Positions 1-7,425 of a DNA stretch of 45,428 nt are shown here, in pieces; positions within the stretch are counted from its first letter, which is position 1; every line of letters starts with the position of its first letter. Source of the stretch: Bacteroidota bacterium (GTDB lineage: Bacteria > Bacteroidota > Ignavibacteria > Ignavibacteriales > Ignavibacteriaceae); contig JAKAGZ010000020.1 of NCBI GenBank assembly GCA_021815365.1, positions 1-45,428 of the forward strand. The letters are read 5' to 3'. The notes beneath the pieces are model-generated. The model ran no database searches. It saw only the letters and a list, made by a program, of their open reading frames with translations, and was not told the DNA's origin. A program made the translations under genes and the position numbers.

Positions 1-195
1 GTAATTATATATTGGAACGAAGAGGATCAAACTTACATCGCTGAGGTTCCTGAACTTCCAGGTTGTGCCGCTGATGGTGCAACGTATTTGGATGCATTAA
101 AAAACGTTGAAGTTATAATTCAAGAATGGATTGAAACAGCTCAGGACCAAGGGCGGGATATTCCGAAACCAAAAGGGCGCTTACTCTATGCTTGA
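1..195 (+). CDS. HicB-family antitoxin, 3' part (5' end outside window)
   Basis: The frame is open from base 1 and ends at TGA 193-195, leaving 64 residues. The visible part has the compact HicB pattern: a strand with Trp-Asn-Glu-Glu-Asp, then EVPELPGCAADG, then a helix with AL and W, and a short basic tail ending PKGRLLYA. HicB antitoxins of this partial-RNase-H fold bind and neutralise the HicA mRNA-cleaving toxin. HicA normally lies directly upstream, so it would be just outside the window; no hicA is visible downstream. A stand-alone HicB-like protein is also possible. The family call rests on the PELPGC motif and size. Confidence 0.8.
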   Translation, partial: VIIYWNEEDQTYIAEVPELPGCAADGATYLDALKNVEVIIQEWIETAQDQGRDIPKPKGRLLYA

Positions 196-265
196 TACGA
201 AATATTCAGCTCCTAATTACCCAACAATAGGCTACAACATTATAACTTATAGATAATATAAAAGT

Positions 266-880
266 ATGAGCAACACTAAGAGTAATAAAAAGATTAGCCA
301 GCCGGCGAGGCAGGAGTTGTCACCAGAACAAAGTGAAAAACTTCTCAGAGTATTGAAAACACGGTTTGAGAAAAACATGAATCGCCATAAAGGTCTTGAA
401 TGGGCAAAAGTACAATCCCGCTTGTGCGGGATGGAATCAAATATTGAAAAATTATGGTCACTCAATGAAATGGAAAGAACCGGCGGTGAACCGGATGTTG
501 CAGGTTATGATATAAAAACAGGTGAATATATTTTTTATGATTGTTCAGCGGAAAGTCCTTCGGGGCGCAGAAGTTTTTGCTACGACCGTGAAGCTCAGGA
601 ATCAAGAAAAGAGCATAAGCCAAAAAATAACGCTGTTGATATGGCTGCTGCAATGGGCATTGAACTTTTAACGGAAGAACAGTACCGGGAGCTGCAGAAA
701 CTTGGAAATCCTGCCGGGTTCGATTTGAAAACATCAAGCTGGGTGAAAACTCCTGCCGAAATTAGAAAACTCGGCGGCGCCATATTTTGTGATCGTCGCT
801 ACAACCATGTTTTCGTTTATCACAACGGTGCGGAATCTTACTATGCCGCCAGGGGTTTCCGCGGCTTGTTAAAGGTCTGA
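266..880 (+). CDS. DUF4256 family protein
   Basis: This is a 204-residue soluble protein with no signal peptide or membrane segment. I recognise the DUF4256 pattern: an N-terminal helix with LLRVLKTRFEKNMNRH, a central GGEPDVAGYD stretch, ECS-like DCSAESPSGRRSFCYDREA, then AMGIELLTEEQYRELQKLG and a C-terminal GGAIFCDRRYNHVFVYHNGA. The length fits the family. The biochemical function of the family is not known to me. It stands alone, 70 bp after the HicB-like gene and 244 bp before brnT, in a strip of small accessory genes. The start ATG 266 has no clear ribosome binding site. Family call is fairly sure; function is unknown. Confidence 0.8.
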   Translation: MSNTKSNKKISQPARQELSPEQSEKLLRVLKTRFEKNMNRHKGLEWAKVQSRLCGMESNIEKLWSLNEMERTGGEPDVAGYDIKTGEYIFYDCSAESPSGRRSFCYDREAQESRKEHKPKNNAVDMAAAMGIELLTEEQYRELQKLGNPAGFDLKTSSWVKTPAEIRKLGGAIFCDRRYNHVFVYHNGAESYYAARGFRGLLKV

Positions 881-936
881 GCTTCGAGTTTGAATTGTAG
901 TTGGGAAAAGCGGTTGAGAAAGAAATTACAGAAAGT

Positions 937-1038
937 ATTGGAAGGCATAACAAATAAATAACCAAAGCCACCTTTGCAAAGTCTCTCAATTCACCCTCCG
1001 GCATTGGAAGGCATAACAAATAAATAACCAAAGCCACC
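937..1038. repeat. 36-nt perfect direct repeat, two copies 66 bp apart
   Basis: An identical 36-base block (beginning ATTGGAAGGCATAAC and ending AAAGCCACC) occurs at 937-972 and 1003-1038, separated by 30 bases. Identity stops sharply on both sides. It lies in the 244-bp spacer between the DUF4256 gene and brnT; I see no gene or terminator in that spacer. No inverted partner is present, so it does not form an integron attC-like hairpin. Confidence 0.9.
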
Positions 1039-1124
1039 CTACCACCCACAAACTCTTAGCAGAAATTGTTTTTGCTTCTTATCAGTAAGATTCGTAGTTT
1101 TTCCGTGAAAGGTAAGGATAAAGT

Positions 1125-1418
1125 GTGCAATACAACTTTGAGTGGGATCCGAAGAAAGCCAAAGAAAATCTCGGGAAACACAAAGTCTCTTTCGAGCAGG
1201 CCGCTGAGATTTTTCTTGATCCCTTTATGCTATCCATTTACGATACTAAACATAGTTCGGTAGAAGATAGATGGATTACTATTGGTAAAGATCGAAATGA
1301 TATAACTGTTGTTGTAGTTCATACATTTCGTGAGATTGTTCCTCAAAACTCGAGCATTCGAATTATCTCAGCTCGAAAAGCAACAAAGAAAGAAATCAAA
1401 CAATATTCAAAACGGTGA
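1125..1418 (+). CDS. brnT: BrnT-family toxin (RelE-like ribonuclease fold)
   Basis: This 97-residue protein matches BrnT toxins: N-terminal FEWDPKKAKENLGKHKVSFEQA, then a DPF...YD segment, an EDRWITIG strand, a VVVHTFRE strand, and the terminal IRIISARKATKKEIKQY. BrnT toxins cleave RNA and are neutralised by an adjacent BrnA. The start is GTG at 1125, supported by an AAGGTAAGG-like site just upstream and by the position of the conserved EWD motif near the N-terminus. It overlaps the next gene by four bases (GTGA), the usual coupling in this module. Family call is strong; activity in this host is inferred. Confidence 0.88.
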   Translation: MQYNFEWDPKKAKENLGKHKVSFEQAAEIFLDPFMLSIYDTKHSSVEDRWITIGKDRNDITVVVVHTFREIVPQNSSIRIISARKATKKEIKQYSKR

Positions 1419-1621
1419 GAATGATGAGAAGAGAATATGATTTTTCTAAAGGTATACGGGGAAAATTTTATCGACCTAACGTTCACTTAAGACTTCCTGT
1501 TTACCTTGATGAAGATGTTTCGCAATTTGTCCAAGAATTTGCCAGACGTAAGAGAACTGACCCGCAAACAGTTGTCAACAAACTCTTACGTAGTAATAAG
1601 GAAACTCTTCAGGCTCTATAG
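1415..1621 (+). CDS. BrnA-type antitoxin (ribbon-helix-helix-like)
   Basis: The product has up to 68 residues. Possible starts are GTG 1415 (overlapping the brnT stop as GTGA), ATG 1421 or ATG 1424; the GTG overlap suggests translational coupling. The sequence reads EYDFSKGIRGKFYRPN, then LRLPVYLDEDVSQFVQEFARRKRTDPQTVVNKLL, a short strand followed by two helices as in Arc/MetJ-type DNA-binding antitoxins. Such proteins bind the toxin through one end and repress their own promoter through the other. Pairing with brnT is by context. A specific BrnA subfamily assignment is less certain than the toxin. Confidence 0.78.
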   Translation: MRMMRREYDFSKGIRGKFYRPNVHLRLPVYLDEDVSQFVQEFARRKRTDPQTVVNKLLRSNKETLQAL

Positions 1622-1668
1622 CCAAAATATTCTGCGATTATTTTTGCAAACCCACAAAAGAGCAGGTA

Positions 1669-2193
1669 ATGGATTTTACAATAAAAAAATCAATAGAAAT
1701 TCTTGAACGGACACCAGACGTACTCGATACAATGCTGAGAAATATTTCAGTTGACTGGACTAAAAACAATGAAGGAGAAGATACCTGGAGCGTCTATGAT
1801 ATTATTGGTCATCTTATTCACGGAGAAAAGACGGACTGGATCCCAAGGACTGAAATTATTCTTTCTGATAAACCTGACAAAACTTTTGTGCCGTTTGATC
1901 GTTTTGCCCAATTTAAAGAAAGTCAAGGAAAGTCATTGAAGCAGCTTTTAACTGAATTTAAAAGATTGCGTAAGAAGAATATCAGGCTACTGCTTTCAAA
2001 AAAAATTACAGACAAAAATCTTGAAGAGAAAGGTATTCATCCTGCTTTTGGAGAAGTTACCCTATCACAGCTTCTTTCTACGTGGGTTGTACACGATCTT
2101 AATCATATTGCTCAAATCTCCCGTGTGATGGCTAAACAATATAAAGCAGAAGTCGGACCCTGGGTAGAGTATCTGAAAATACTGCGACAATAA
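1669..2193 (+). CDS. DinB-fold metal-binding protein
   Basis: This 174-residue protein has the four-helix DinB/YfiT pattern. The three expected metal-binding histidines are visible: His48 in IIGHLIHGE, and His142 and His146 in VHDLNHIAQ. Length and helix spacing fit the family. Members include thiol-dependent transferases (bacillithiol, mycothiol) and damage-inducible proteins of unknown role, so the substrate cannot be assigned here. A short AGCAGGT site lies just before ATG 1669. It sits 47 bp after the toxin-antitoxin pair, apparently as a single gene. The fold call is confident, the function open. Confidence 0.8.
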   Translation: MDFTIKKSIEILERTPDVLDTMLRNISVDWTKNNEGEDTWSVYDIIGHLIHGEKTDWIPRTEIILSDKPDKTFVPFDRFAQFKESQGKSLKQLLTEFKRLRKKNIRLLLSKKITDKNLEEKGIHPAFGEVTLSQLLSTWVVHDLNHIAQISRVMAKQYKAEVGPWVEYLKILRQ

Positions 2194-2298
2194 ATGGGTT
2201 GTTTAAGAATTGGACAAAGCTGTATTTTTATAATAATACAAAATTAATTTTGAGAAAGCCGTGAGAATTAAATATCTATTATTCTCAGTGAGGTTACC

Positions 2299-2703
2299 AT
2301 GAGAAATATGATTATCCTTTTTACCATAGCAGTTTTAGTCTCGTGCAACCAGCCAACTTCTCCGCCAAATAACAATCAAAGTGTTTTCTTTAATGGATGG
2401 CTCGTACTTTATGATTCCATTGGAAACAATCCGGTCTCAGGCACTATGACTCTTAACTTGAGCACTTCAAAAAAAATTACAGGAAACTGGGATTTGGGAA
2501 ATGGAAATAGCGGAAAGCTCACTGGCTCGATAGATAACTACGGTCTGAGTATTAATCTCAATCCTGATATGATAGATAATAATACTATTCTCTTCGGAAC
2601 AACTGACGGAAAGACAATCAAGGGCAGGTGGTATCATTCCAGCTACGTAGGTATAACGAACAAAGGAACATTTATGGCTTACAATAATGTCCATCCTCTT
2701 TGA
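2299..2703 (+). CDS. Small secreted lipoprotein of unknown function
   Basis: The product has 134 residues with a lipoprotein signal: MRNM, a hydrophobic core IILFTIAVLV, and lipobox LVSC with Cys16 as the lipidation site, followed by a Pro/Asn-rich tether. The mature part is rich in Ser, Thr, Gly and Asn with repeated beta-like phrases (SGTMTLNLSTSKKITGNW, GKLTGSID, GKTIKGRWYHSS), suggesting a small beta-barrel or beta-sandwich. A GTGAGGT site lies seven bases before ATG 2299. I do not recognise a named family. It is convergent with the aldehyde dehydrogenase, 55 bp away; no obvious terminator separates them. Confidence 0.75.
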   Translation: MRNMIILFTIAVLVSCNQPTSPPNNNQSVFFNGWLVLYDSIGNNPVSGTMTLNLSTSKKITGNWDLGNGNSGKLTGSIDNYGLSINLNPDMIDNNTILFGTTDGKTIKGRWYHSSYVGITNKGTFMAYNNVHPL

Positions 2704-2758
2704 AAAAATTATTCGCCTCAATCAATCCGTTGTTGAATTTATAGTTAGACGTTGAAAA

Positions 2759-4291
2759 TTAAATTTCAAACTTAATTCCCTGAGCAAGAGGCAGATCAGT
2801 TCCAAAATTAATTGTATTCGTCTGCCTTCTCATATAAGCCTTCCAAGCATCTGAGCCTGACTCCCGCCCGCCGCCTGTTTCTTTTTCACCGCCAAAAGCT
2901 CCTCCTATTTCAGCACCGCTTGTACCTATATTCACATTTGCAATTCCGCAGTCTGAACCTCTTGCTGAAAGAAATTCTTCCATCTCTCTCATGTTAGTTG
3001 TAAATATTGCAGAGGATAATCCCTGTACAACATCATTATGGATTTTAATTGCGTTCTTTACATCACCATTATATTTAATTAAGTAGAGAATCGGCGCAAA
3101 GGTTTCTTCCTGCACTATTTTATATTCATTTTTTGCTTCGACAATAGCGGGTCTAACATAGGTACCGGCTTCGTAGCCTTTGCCTTTGAGCACTTCCCCG
3201 CCGTACAGGATTTTACCTCCTTCTTTTTGAACTCTTTCAAGTGCAGCAGTAAACATTTTAACAGCATCCTTGTCAATCAGCGGACCAACGTGATTTTTCT
3301 CATCAAGCGGGTTGCCTATCTTTAATCCTTTATAGGCTTTTATTAAGGAATCCTTCACTTTATCGTAAATTGATTCGTGAATGATTAATCTTCTCGTTGT
3401 TGTACATCGTTGCCCGCAGGTTCCCACAGCACCGAATACTATTGCCGGCATTGCTGTTTTCAGATCAGCATCGGGAGTTAAGATAATTCCGTTGTTGCCT
3501 CCCAATTCCATTATTGCTTTTCCAAATCTTCCGGCAATTATCTGATTTGCATGTCTTCCGACTTTTGTTGAACCGGTAAGAGAGATAAGCGGGACTCTTT
3601 TATCATTCAGCAGCTTTTCACCGATAGTTGAACCTCGCCCGATCACAAGATTAAAAATTCCTTCAGGCAGATCATTTCCTTTCAGTACTTCAGAAATAAT
3701 ATTTTGCACTGCGATTGCAGACAGTGGAACTTTTGAAGAAGGCTTCCATAAGTTTACATCGCCGCAGACTGCAGCAAGCATTGCATTCCAGGACCAGACA
3801 GCAACCGGGAAATTAAATGCAGAAACTATTCCTACAATTCCAAGCGGGTGATACTGATCATACATTCTGTGATTCGGTCTTTCCGACTGCATTGTAAATC
3901 CATATAATTGTCGTGACTGCCCGACAGCAAAATCACAGATGTCTATCATTTCCTGAACTTCGCCCAAACCTTCCTGCAAAGATTTTCCCATTTCAAAAGA
4001 GACCAATTTCCCCAGATATGGTTTATAATCTCTCAGCCTGTTACCGATCTGCCTGACAATCTCTCCTCTTTTCGGAGCAGGAATATCTCTCCAAACAGGG
4101 AAAGCCTTTTCTGCCTGCCTGATTACATTTTCATAATCTTTTTCAGAAGCCTGGTAAACTGAAGCAATGAACTCACCTGTTGCAGGAGAGTAAATTTTTA
4201 ATTCTCCTTCGGAAACAGTTTTGTTCCATCTGCAGCCGGTTGACGATCCGTAGTTTTGTTTCTTAATACCTAATTTTTTCAGAAATTCCAT
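2759..4291 (-). CDS. ALDH7-type aldehyde dehydrogenase (2-aminoadipate 6-semialdehyde / piperideine-6-carboxylate dehydrogenase)
   Basis: The 510-residue protein is a full-length aldehyde dehydrogenase of the antiquitin (ALDH7) class. Visible hallmarks are Asn160 in SAFNFP, Glu262 in MELGGNN and the nucleophile Cys296 in GQRCTTTRR; the last is typical of the antiquitin group. The expected reaction oxidises 2-aminoadipate 6-semialdehyde (or its cyclic imine) with NAD+ to 2-aminoadipate. The divergent neighbour encodes lysine 6-aminotransferase, which makes exactly this semialdehyde, so the pair would convert lysine to 2-aminoadipate. Substrate is inferred from subfamily and context. The ATG start has a weak AAAGGCG site upstream. 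Confidence 0.88.
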   Translation of the reverse strand: MEFLKKLGIKKQNYGSSTGCRWNKTVSEGELKIYSPATGEFIASVYQASEKDYENVIRQAEKAFPVWRDIPAPKRGEIVRQIGNRLRDYKPYLGKLVSFEMGKSLQEGLGEVQEMIDICDFAVGQSRQLYGFTMQSERPNHRMYDQYHPLGIVGIVSAFNFPVAVWSWNAMLAAVCGDVNLWKPSSKVPLSAIAVQNIISEVLKGNDLPEGIFNLVIGRGSTIGEKLLNDKRVPLISLTGSTKVGRHANQIIAGRFGKAIMELGGNNGIILTPDADLKTAMPAIVFGAVGTCGQRCTTTRRLIIHESIYDKVKDSLIKAYKGLKIGNPLDEKNHVGPLIDKDAVKMFTAALERVQKEGGKILYGGEVLKGKGYEAGTYVRPAIVEAKNEYKIVQEETFAPILYLIKYNGDVKNAIKIHNDVVQGLSSAIFTTNMREMEEFLSARGSDCGIANVNIGTSGAEIGGAFGGEKETGGGRESGSDAWKAYMRRQTNTINFGTDLPLAQGIKFEI

Positions 4292-4687
4292 AACACGCCT
4301 TTAATTGCTTTACTAAATTTTCAATTTTTGGTTACTCAAAATTACATAAAATAATCAAGATATGATTGGAGAATGGCGGACAAAGAAGGTCTATAATCTT
4401 AAAACCTGATAGTCGGTAAAAAATCTGCGCGGCCAAAAACTAAATACAATTTGCTAATCCACACCCATTTAGGTAAATTATCACTGCAAAAAGAAAATTT
4501 TTTATGATCAATTATATAATCTTTTCAAAGCAAACGGGGTTTAAAAATCTGCGAAGCTATTTAAGCTCCGCATTTGAAAACGTATTCTAATTATCCCTCC
4601 TTCACATTCCGCATTATTTAAAAATACATCTTCAGTACTGAAGAAAATTTTCAATAATAAATTCCGGTTCTAAAGGAGGATAACATT
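4292..4687. promoter_or_regulatory. Divergent control region of the lysine-catabolism genes
   Basis: This is a 396-bp gene-free region between the ALDH7 gene and lat. It holds a perfect 14-bp palindrome CTTCAGTACTGAAG at 4630-4643, about 30 bp before the lat ribosome binding site, and an imperfect hairpin TGCGAAGCT/AGCTCCGCA at 4550-4572 with one mismatch. A weak sigma70-like pair TTGCTA-N17-TAAATT lies at 4451-4479 on the plus strand. The lat gene has an ideal AAAGGAGG site at 4672-4679. The palindrome could be a regulator site; no regulator gene lies next to it. Promoter call is tentative. Confidence 0.45.
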
Positions 4688-6058
4688 ATGGAAAAAGATA
4701 TTAATATTACTGATGAGAAAATTATGACTGCAACAGATAAAATATCAGCAGAGAATGTTCACTCAACACTAAAAAAATATATGCTGGCAGATGGCTTTAG
4801 TCTTGTTCTCGATCTGAAAAAAAGTCAGGGTTCGAAAATCGTAGATGAAAAAACAGGCGAAGAATATATTGACTTCTATACTTTCTTTGCATCAAATCCA
4901 TTGGGCATGAATCATCCGAAATTAAGCAGCCCTGAGTTCAGAGAAAAATTATCGGAGAGCGCTGTTGTCAAACCTTCGAACTCTGATATTTACTCCCGAG
5001 CTATGGCGGAGTTTGTTTCAACCTTTGCAGAAATTGCAAAGCCGGATTTTATGAAGCACCTGTTCTTTATTTCAGGCGGGACATTGGCGGTTGAGAATGG
5101 TTTGAAGGTTGCTTTCGACTGGAAAGTTCAGAAGAATTTTCAGAAAGGATACAAAGAAGAGAAGGGACAACAGGTTCTTCATTTCAGGGAAGCTTTTCAC
5201 GGAAGAAGCGGCTACACTATGTCTCTTACGAATACTGATCCGGTCAAAACAAAATATTTCCCGAAGTTCAATTGGCCAAGAATCATAAATCCGAAAATTA
5301 CTTTCCCGGTTGAACAGCATCTCGATGAAATAAAAAATCTTGAAGCAAAAGCAATAGATGAAATTTATTCTGCAATAAAAAATAACAAAGATGATATTGC
5401 CGTTATGATAATTGAGCCTGTACAGGGCGAAGGCGGCGATAATTTTTTCAGGAAAGAGTTTTTTATCAAGCTAAGAGAAATTGCAGACGAAAATGAAATA
5501 CTATTAATGTTTGATGAAGTTCAGACTGGCATAGGTTTGACCGGAAAGCTGTGGGCTTATGAACATTACGTAAAGCCTGATATAATTTCATTTGGGAAAA
5601 AGACACAGGTGTGTGGAATAATGGTCTCAGACAGAATTGATGATGTCACTGAAAATTGTTTCAACATTCCAAGCAGAATAAATTCAACCTGGGGCGCTAA
5701 TCTTGTTGATATGGTAAGATCGAAAAGGATACTCGAAGTGATAAAAGAAGAAAGTCTTGTTGAAAATGCACGAGTGCAGGGAGAATATTTGAAAGAGAGC
5801 CTCCTAAATATTCAGACTGAATTCCCGAATTTAATTTCAAACGCAAGAGGGCTTGGGCTTATGTGTTCCTTTGATCTCCCGAATACACAGCAAAGAAATG
5901 ATTTCAGAAAATTATGCGAGAAAGAAAAACTGCTGATACTTGGCTGTGGAGTAAAAACTATCAGGTTCAGACCTGCGTTGAATGTTAAGAAGCAGGACCT
6001 CGACGAAGGTTTGAAAATAATCAGGAAAGTTTTAAGTTTACTCTCGTCAAATAATTAA
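4688..6058 (+). CDS. lat: L-lysine 6-transaminase
   Basis: The 456-residue class III aminotransferase closely follows lysine epsilon-aminotransferase: FFASNPLGMNHPKL near residue 70, FHGRSGYT near 170, Glu243 in IIEPVQGEGG, Asp276 in MFDEVQTG, and the PLP lysine, probably Lys304, in SFGKKTQVCG. Glu243 occupies the position described as the substrate-discriminating glutamate in the Mycobacterium enzyme. It transfers the epsilon-amino group of lysine to 2-oxoglutarate, giving 2-aminoadipate 6-semialdehyde and glutamate in the cytoplasm. The divergent ALDH7 gene would oxidise that product. Start ATG 4688 is fixed by an AAAGGAGG site. Two hairpins follow the gene. Confidence 0.9.
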   Translation: MEKDINITDEKIMTATDKISAENVHSTLKKYMLADGFSLVLDLKKSQGSKIVDEKTGEEYIDFYTFFASNPLGMNHPKLSSPEFREKLSESAVVKPSNSDIYSRAMAEFVSTFAEIAKPDFMKHLFFISGGTLAVENGLKVAFDWKVQKNFQKGYKEEKGQQVLHFREAFHGRSGYTMSLTNTDPVKTKYFPKFNWPRIINPKITFPVEQHLDEIKNLEAKAIDEIYSAIKNNKDDIAVMIIEPVQGEGGDNFFRKEFFIKLREIADENEILLMFDEVQTGIGLTGKLWAYEHYVKPDIISFGKKTQVCGIMVSDRIDDVTENCFNIPSRINSTWGANLVDMVRSKRILEVIKEESLVENARVQGEYLKESLLNIQTEFPNLISNARGLGLMCSFDLPNTQQRNDFRKLCEKEKLLILGCGVKTIRFRPALNVKKQDLDEGLKIIRKVLSLLSSNN

Positions 6059-6068
6059 TCACAAACAA

Positions 6069-6103
6069 ATCCGGCTTTGATATGTTGAACCAGCAAGCCG
6101 GAT
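6069..6103 (+). repeat. Stem-loop after lat (ATCCGGCTT / AAGCCGGAT)
   Basis: A perfect 9-bp inverted repeat, arms 6069-6077 and 6095-6103, with a 17-base loop begins 11 bases after the lat stop. There is no T-run after it, so alone it is not an intrinsic terminator; it may protect the 3' end or assist the terminator that follows at 6118. Confidence 0.7.
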
Positions 6104-6117
6104 ATTAACTACTTGCA

Positions 6118-6150
6118 CAGCGGCTCCAAGGTTGGAGCCGCTGTTTTTTT
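6118..6150 (+). terminator. Strong intrinsic terminator of lat
   Basis: Arms CAGCGGCTCCAA (6118-6129) and TTGGAGCCGCTG (6132-6143) form a perfect 12-bp GC-rich stem with a minimal loop, followed at once by seven T residues (6144-6150). This is a textbook Rho-independent terminator. It ends lat transcription 60 bp after the stop and insulates rsmI at 6200. Confidence 0.95.
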
Positions 6151-6199
6151 AAATGGATGATTTTGAGTAATTTTATTTCAATAATCAAAAGCAATAAAG

Positions 6200-6889
6200 A
6201 TGAACGGTTCACTATTCATTGTCAGCACGCCAATAGGAAATTTAAAAGACATCACTCTTCGTGCATTAGAAACTTTAAAGGAAGCCAATTTTATTGCCTG
6301 TGAAGATACACGAGTGACTGCGAATCTCCTTAATCATTACAAAATAAAGTCTGAACTGATCTCACTAAATGCAGTAAATGAAAGTTCAAAGACAAAGTAT
6401 ATAATAAGCAGAATAATTTCGGGTGAAACGTGCGCACTGGTTTCTGATGCAGGTACGCCAGGTGTTTCAGATCCGGGTGTAAGACTTGTTTCTGCAGCTA
6501 TTTCTGAAGGAATCAACGTAGTTCCTGTGCCGGGCGTTTCAGCAGTAATTACGGCACTGACATTCAGCGGTTTGCCGACTGACTCATTTGTATTTGAAGG
6601 CTTCCTGCCTCAAAAAAAAGGCAGACAAAAATTGCTCAAAGCTTTATCTGAGGAAAAAAGGACGATTGTTCTTTACGAATCTACTTACAGAATTGAAAAA
6701 CTGCTGAATGAGTTAAATGAATTTATGCCTGAAAGATTTGTGGTGGTTTGCAGAGAACTGACAAAAAAATTTGAAGAAAGCTGGAAAGGAAAACCCGCGG
6801 AAATACTTGAAAATCTGCACAACAAAATTACAAAAGGAGAATTTACAGTTGTAATTGCTCCGTCAGGTTGGGGATTAAACAAACATTAA
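6200..6889 (+). CDS. rsmI: 16S rRNA (cytidine1402-2'-O)-methyltransferase
   Basis: The 229-residue protein belongs to the tetrapyrrole-methylase fold and has the RsmI signature: STPIGNLKDITLRA at the N-terminus, FIACEDTR, LVSDAGTPGVSDPG and VVPVPGVSAV, then FEGFLPQKKGRQ. RsmI uses SAM to methylate the ribose of C1402 in the ribosomal P-site. It is about 50 residues shorter than the E. coli protein, lacking the small C-terminal extension; shorter forms are common in the family. The ATG has only a weak AATAAAG site. Its stop overlaps the stop of convergent apt by four bases (6886-6889). Confidence 0.93.
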   Translation: MNGSLFIVSTPIGNLKDITLRALETLKEANFIACEDTRVTANLLNHYKIKSELISLNAVNESSKTKYIISRIISGETCALVSDAGTPGVSDPGVRLVSAAISEGINVVPVPGVSAVITALTFSGLPTDSFVFEGFLPQKKGRQKLLKALSEEKRTIVLYESTYRIEKLLNELNEFMPERFVVVCRELTKKFEESWKGKPAEILENLHNKITKGEFTVVIAPSGWGLNKH

Positions 6890-7416
6890 TCTTCGCTGTC
6901 ATATTTAACAAGCGAGTGAACATTATAGCCCTTAAGCTTTTCCCTTCCCTTAAGAAAAGACAGCTCAATAATAAATGACACCTGTATGATTTTCCCGCCA
7001 AGTCTTTCAATTAATTTACAGGCAGCCGCTGCAGTTCCTCCGGTTGCGAGAAGATCATCGTGCAGCAGAATTTTATCTCCCGGCTTTATCGCATCTTTGT
7101 GGATCTCGATTGAATCAGTGCCATATTCCAATGAGTAAGTTTCTCTAACGGTCTCCGCCGGAAGTTTCCCGGGTTTCCTGATAGGAATAAATCCTGCGTC
7201 CAATCTCTCTGCGAGTATCGAACCAAAAATAAATCCGCGGGATTCAATGCCAACAACTTTATTCACATCAAGATTTTCTGCCTGTTCAAATAATCTTGCA
7301 GCGGTTGTTTTGAAAGCAGCAGAGTCTTTTAAGATAGTAGTAATATCCCTGAACATAATTCCTCTCTTCGGAAAGTCTTTAACGTTCCTGATATATTTTT
7401 TCAGATAAGAAGACAT
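6886..7416 (-). CDS. apt: Adenine phosphoribosyltransferase
   Basis: The 176-residue protein has the expected length and motifs: KDFPKRGIMFRDIT near the N-terminus (adenine-site loop), ESRGFIFG, GKLPAETVRE flexible loop, and the PRPP-binding loop KILLHDDLLATGGTAAAA. It salvages adenine with PRPP to AMP and pyrophosphate. The start ATG 7416 has a GGAG site eight bases upstream. It is the last gene of the minus-strand run beginning at idh and lies 9 bp after the enoyl-CoA hydratase family gene, so cotranscription is likely. It overlaps the convergent rsmI by four bases. Confidence 0.95.
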   Translation of the reverse strand: MSSYLKKYIRNVKDFPKRGIMFRDITTILKDSAAFKTTAARLFEQAENLDVNKVVGIESRGFIFGSILAERLDAGFIPIRKPGKLPAETVRETYSLEYGTDSIEIHKDAIKPGDKILLHDDLLATGGTAAAACKLIERLGGKIIQVSFIIELSFLKGREKLKGYNVHSLVKYDSED

Positions 7417-7425
7417 AACAGCTCC

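Noticed and set aside
937-1038. Integron attC sites near the toxin-antitoxin genes
   Set aside because: The GGCATAAC blocks are direct repeats without a GTTRRRY partner or a palindromic arm, so no attC-like hairpin forms.
762-1049. 95-residue minus-strand frame with an internal repeated VALVIYLLCLP peptide
   Set aside because: The peptide repeat is just the 36-nt direct repeat translated; no ribosome binding site, and it overlaps the DUF4256 gene.
4292-4687. Lysine riboswitch upstream of lat
   Set aside because: The region lacks the conserved multi-helix L-box pattern, and lat is catabolic; only short palindromes are seen.
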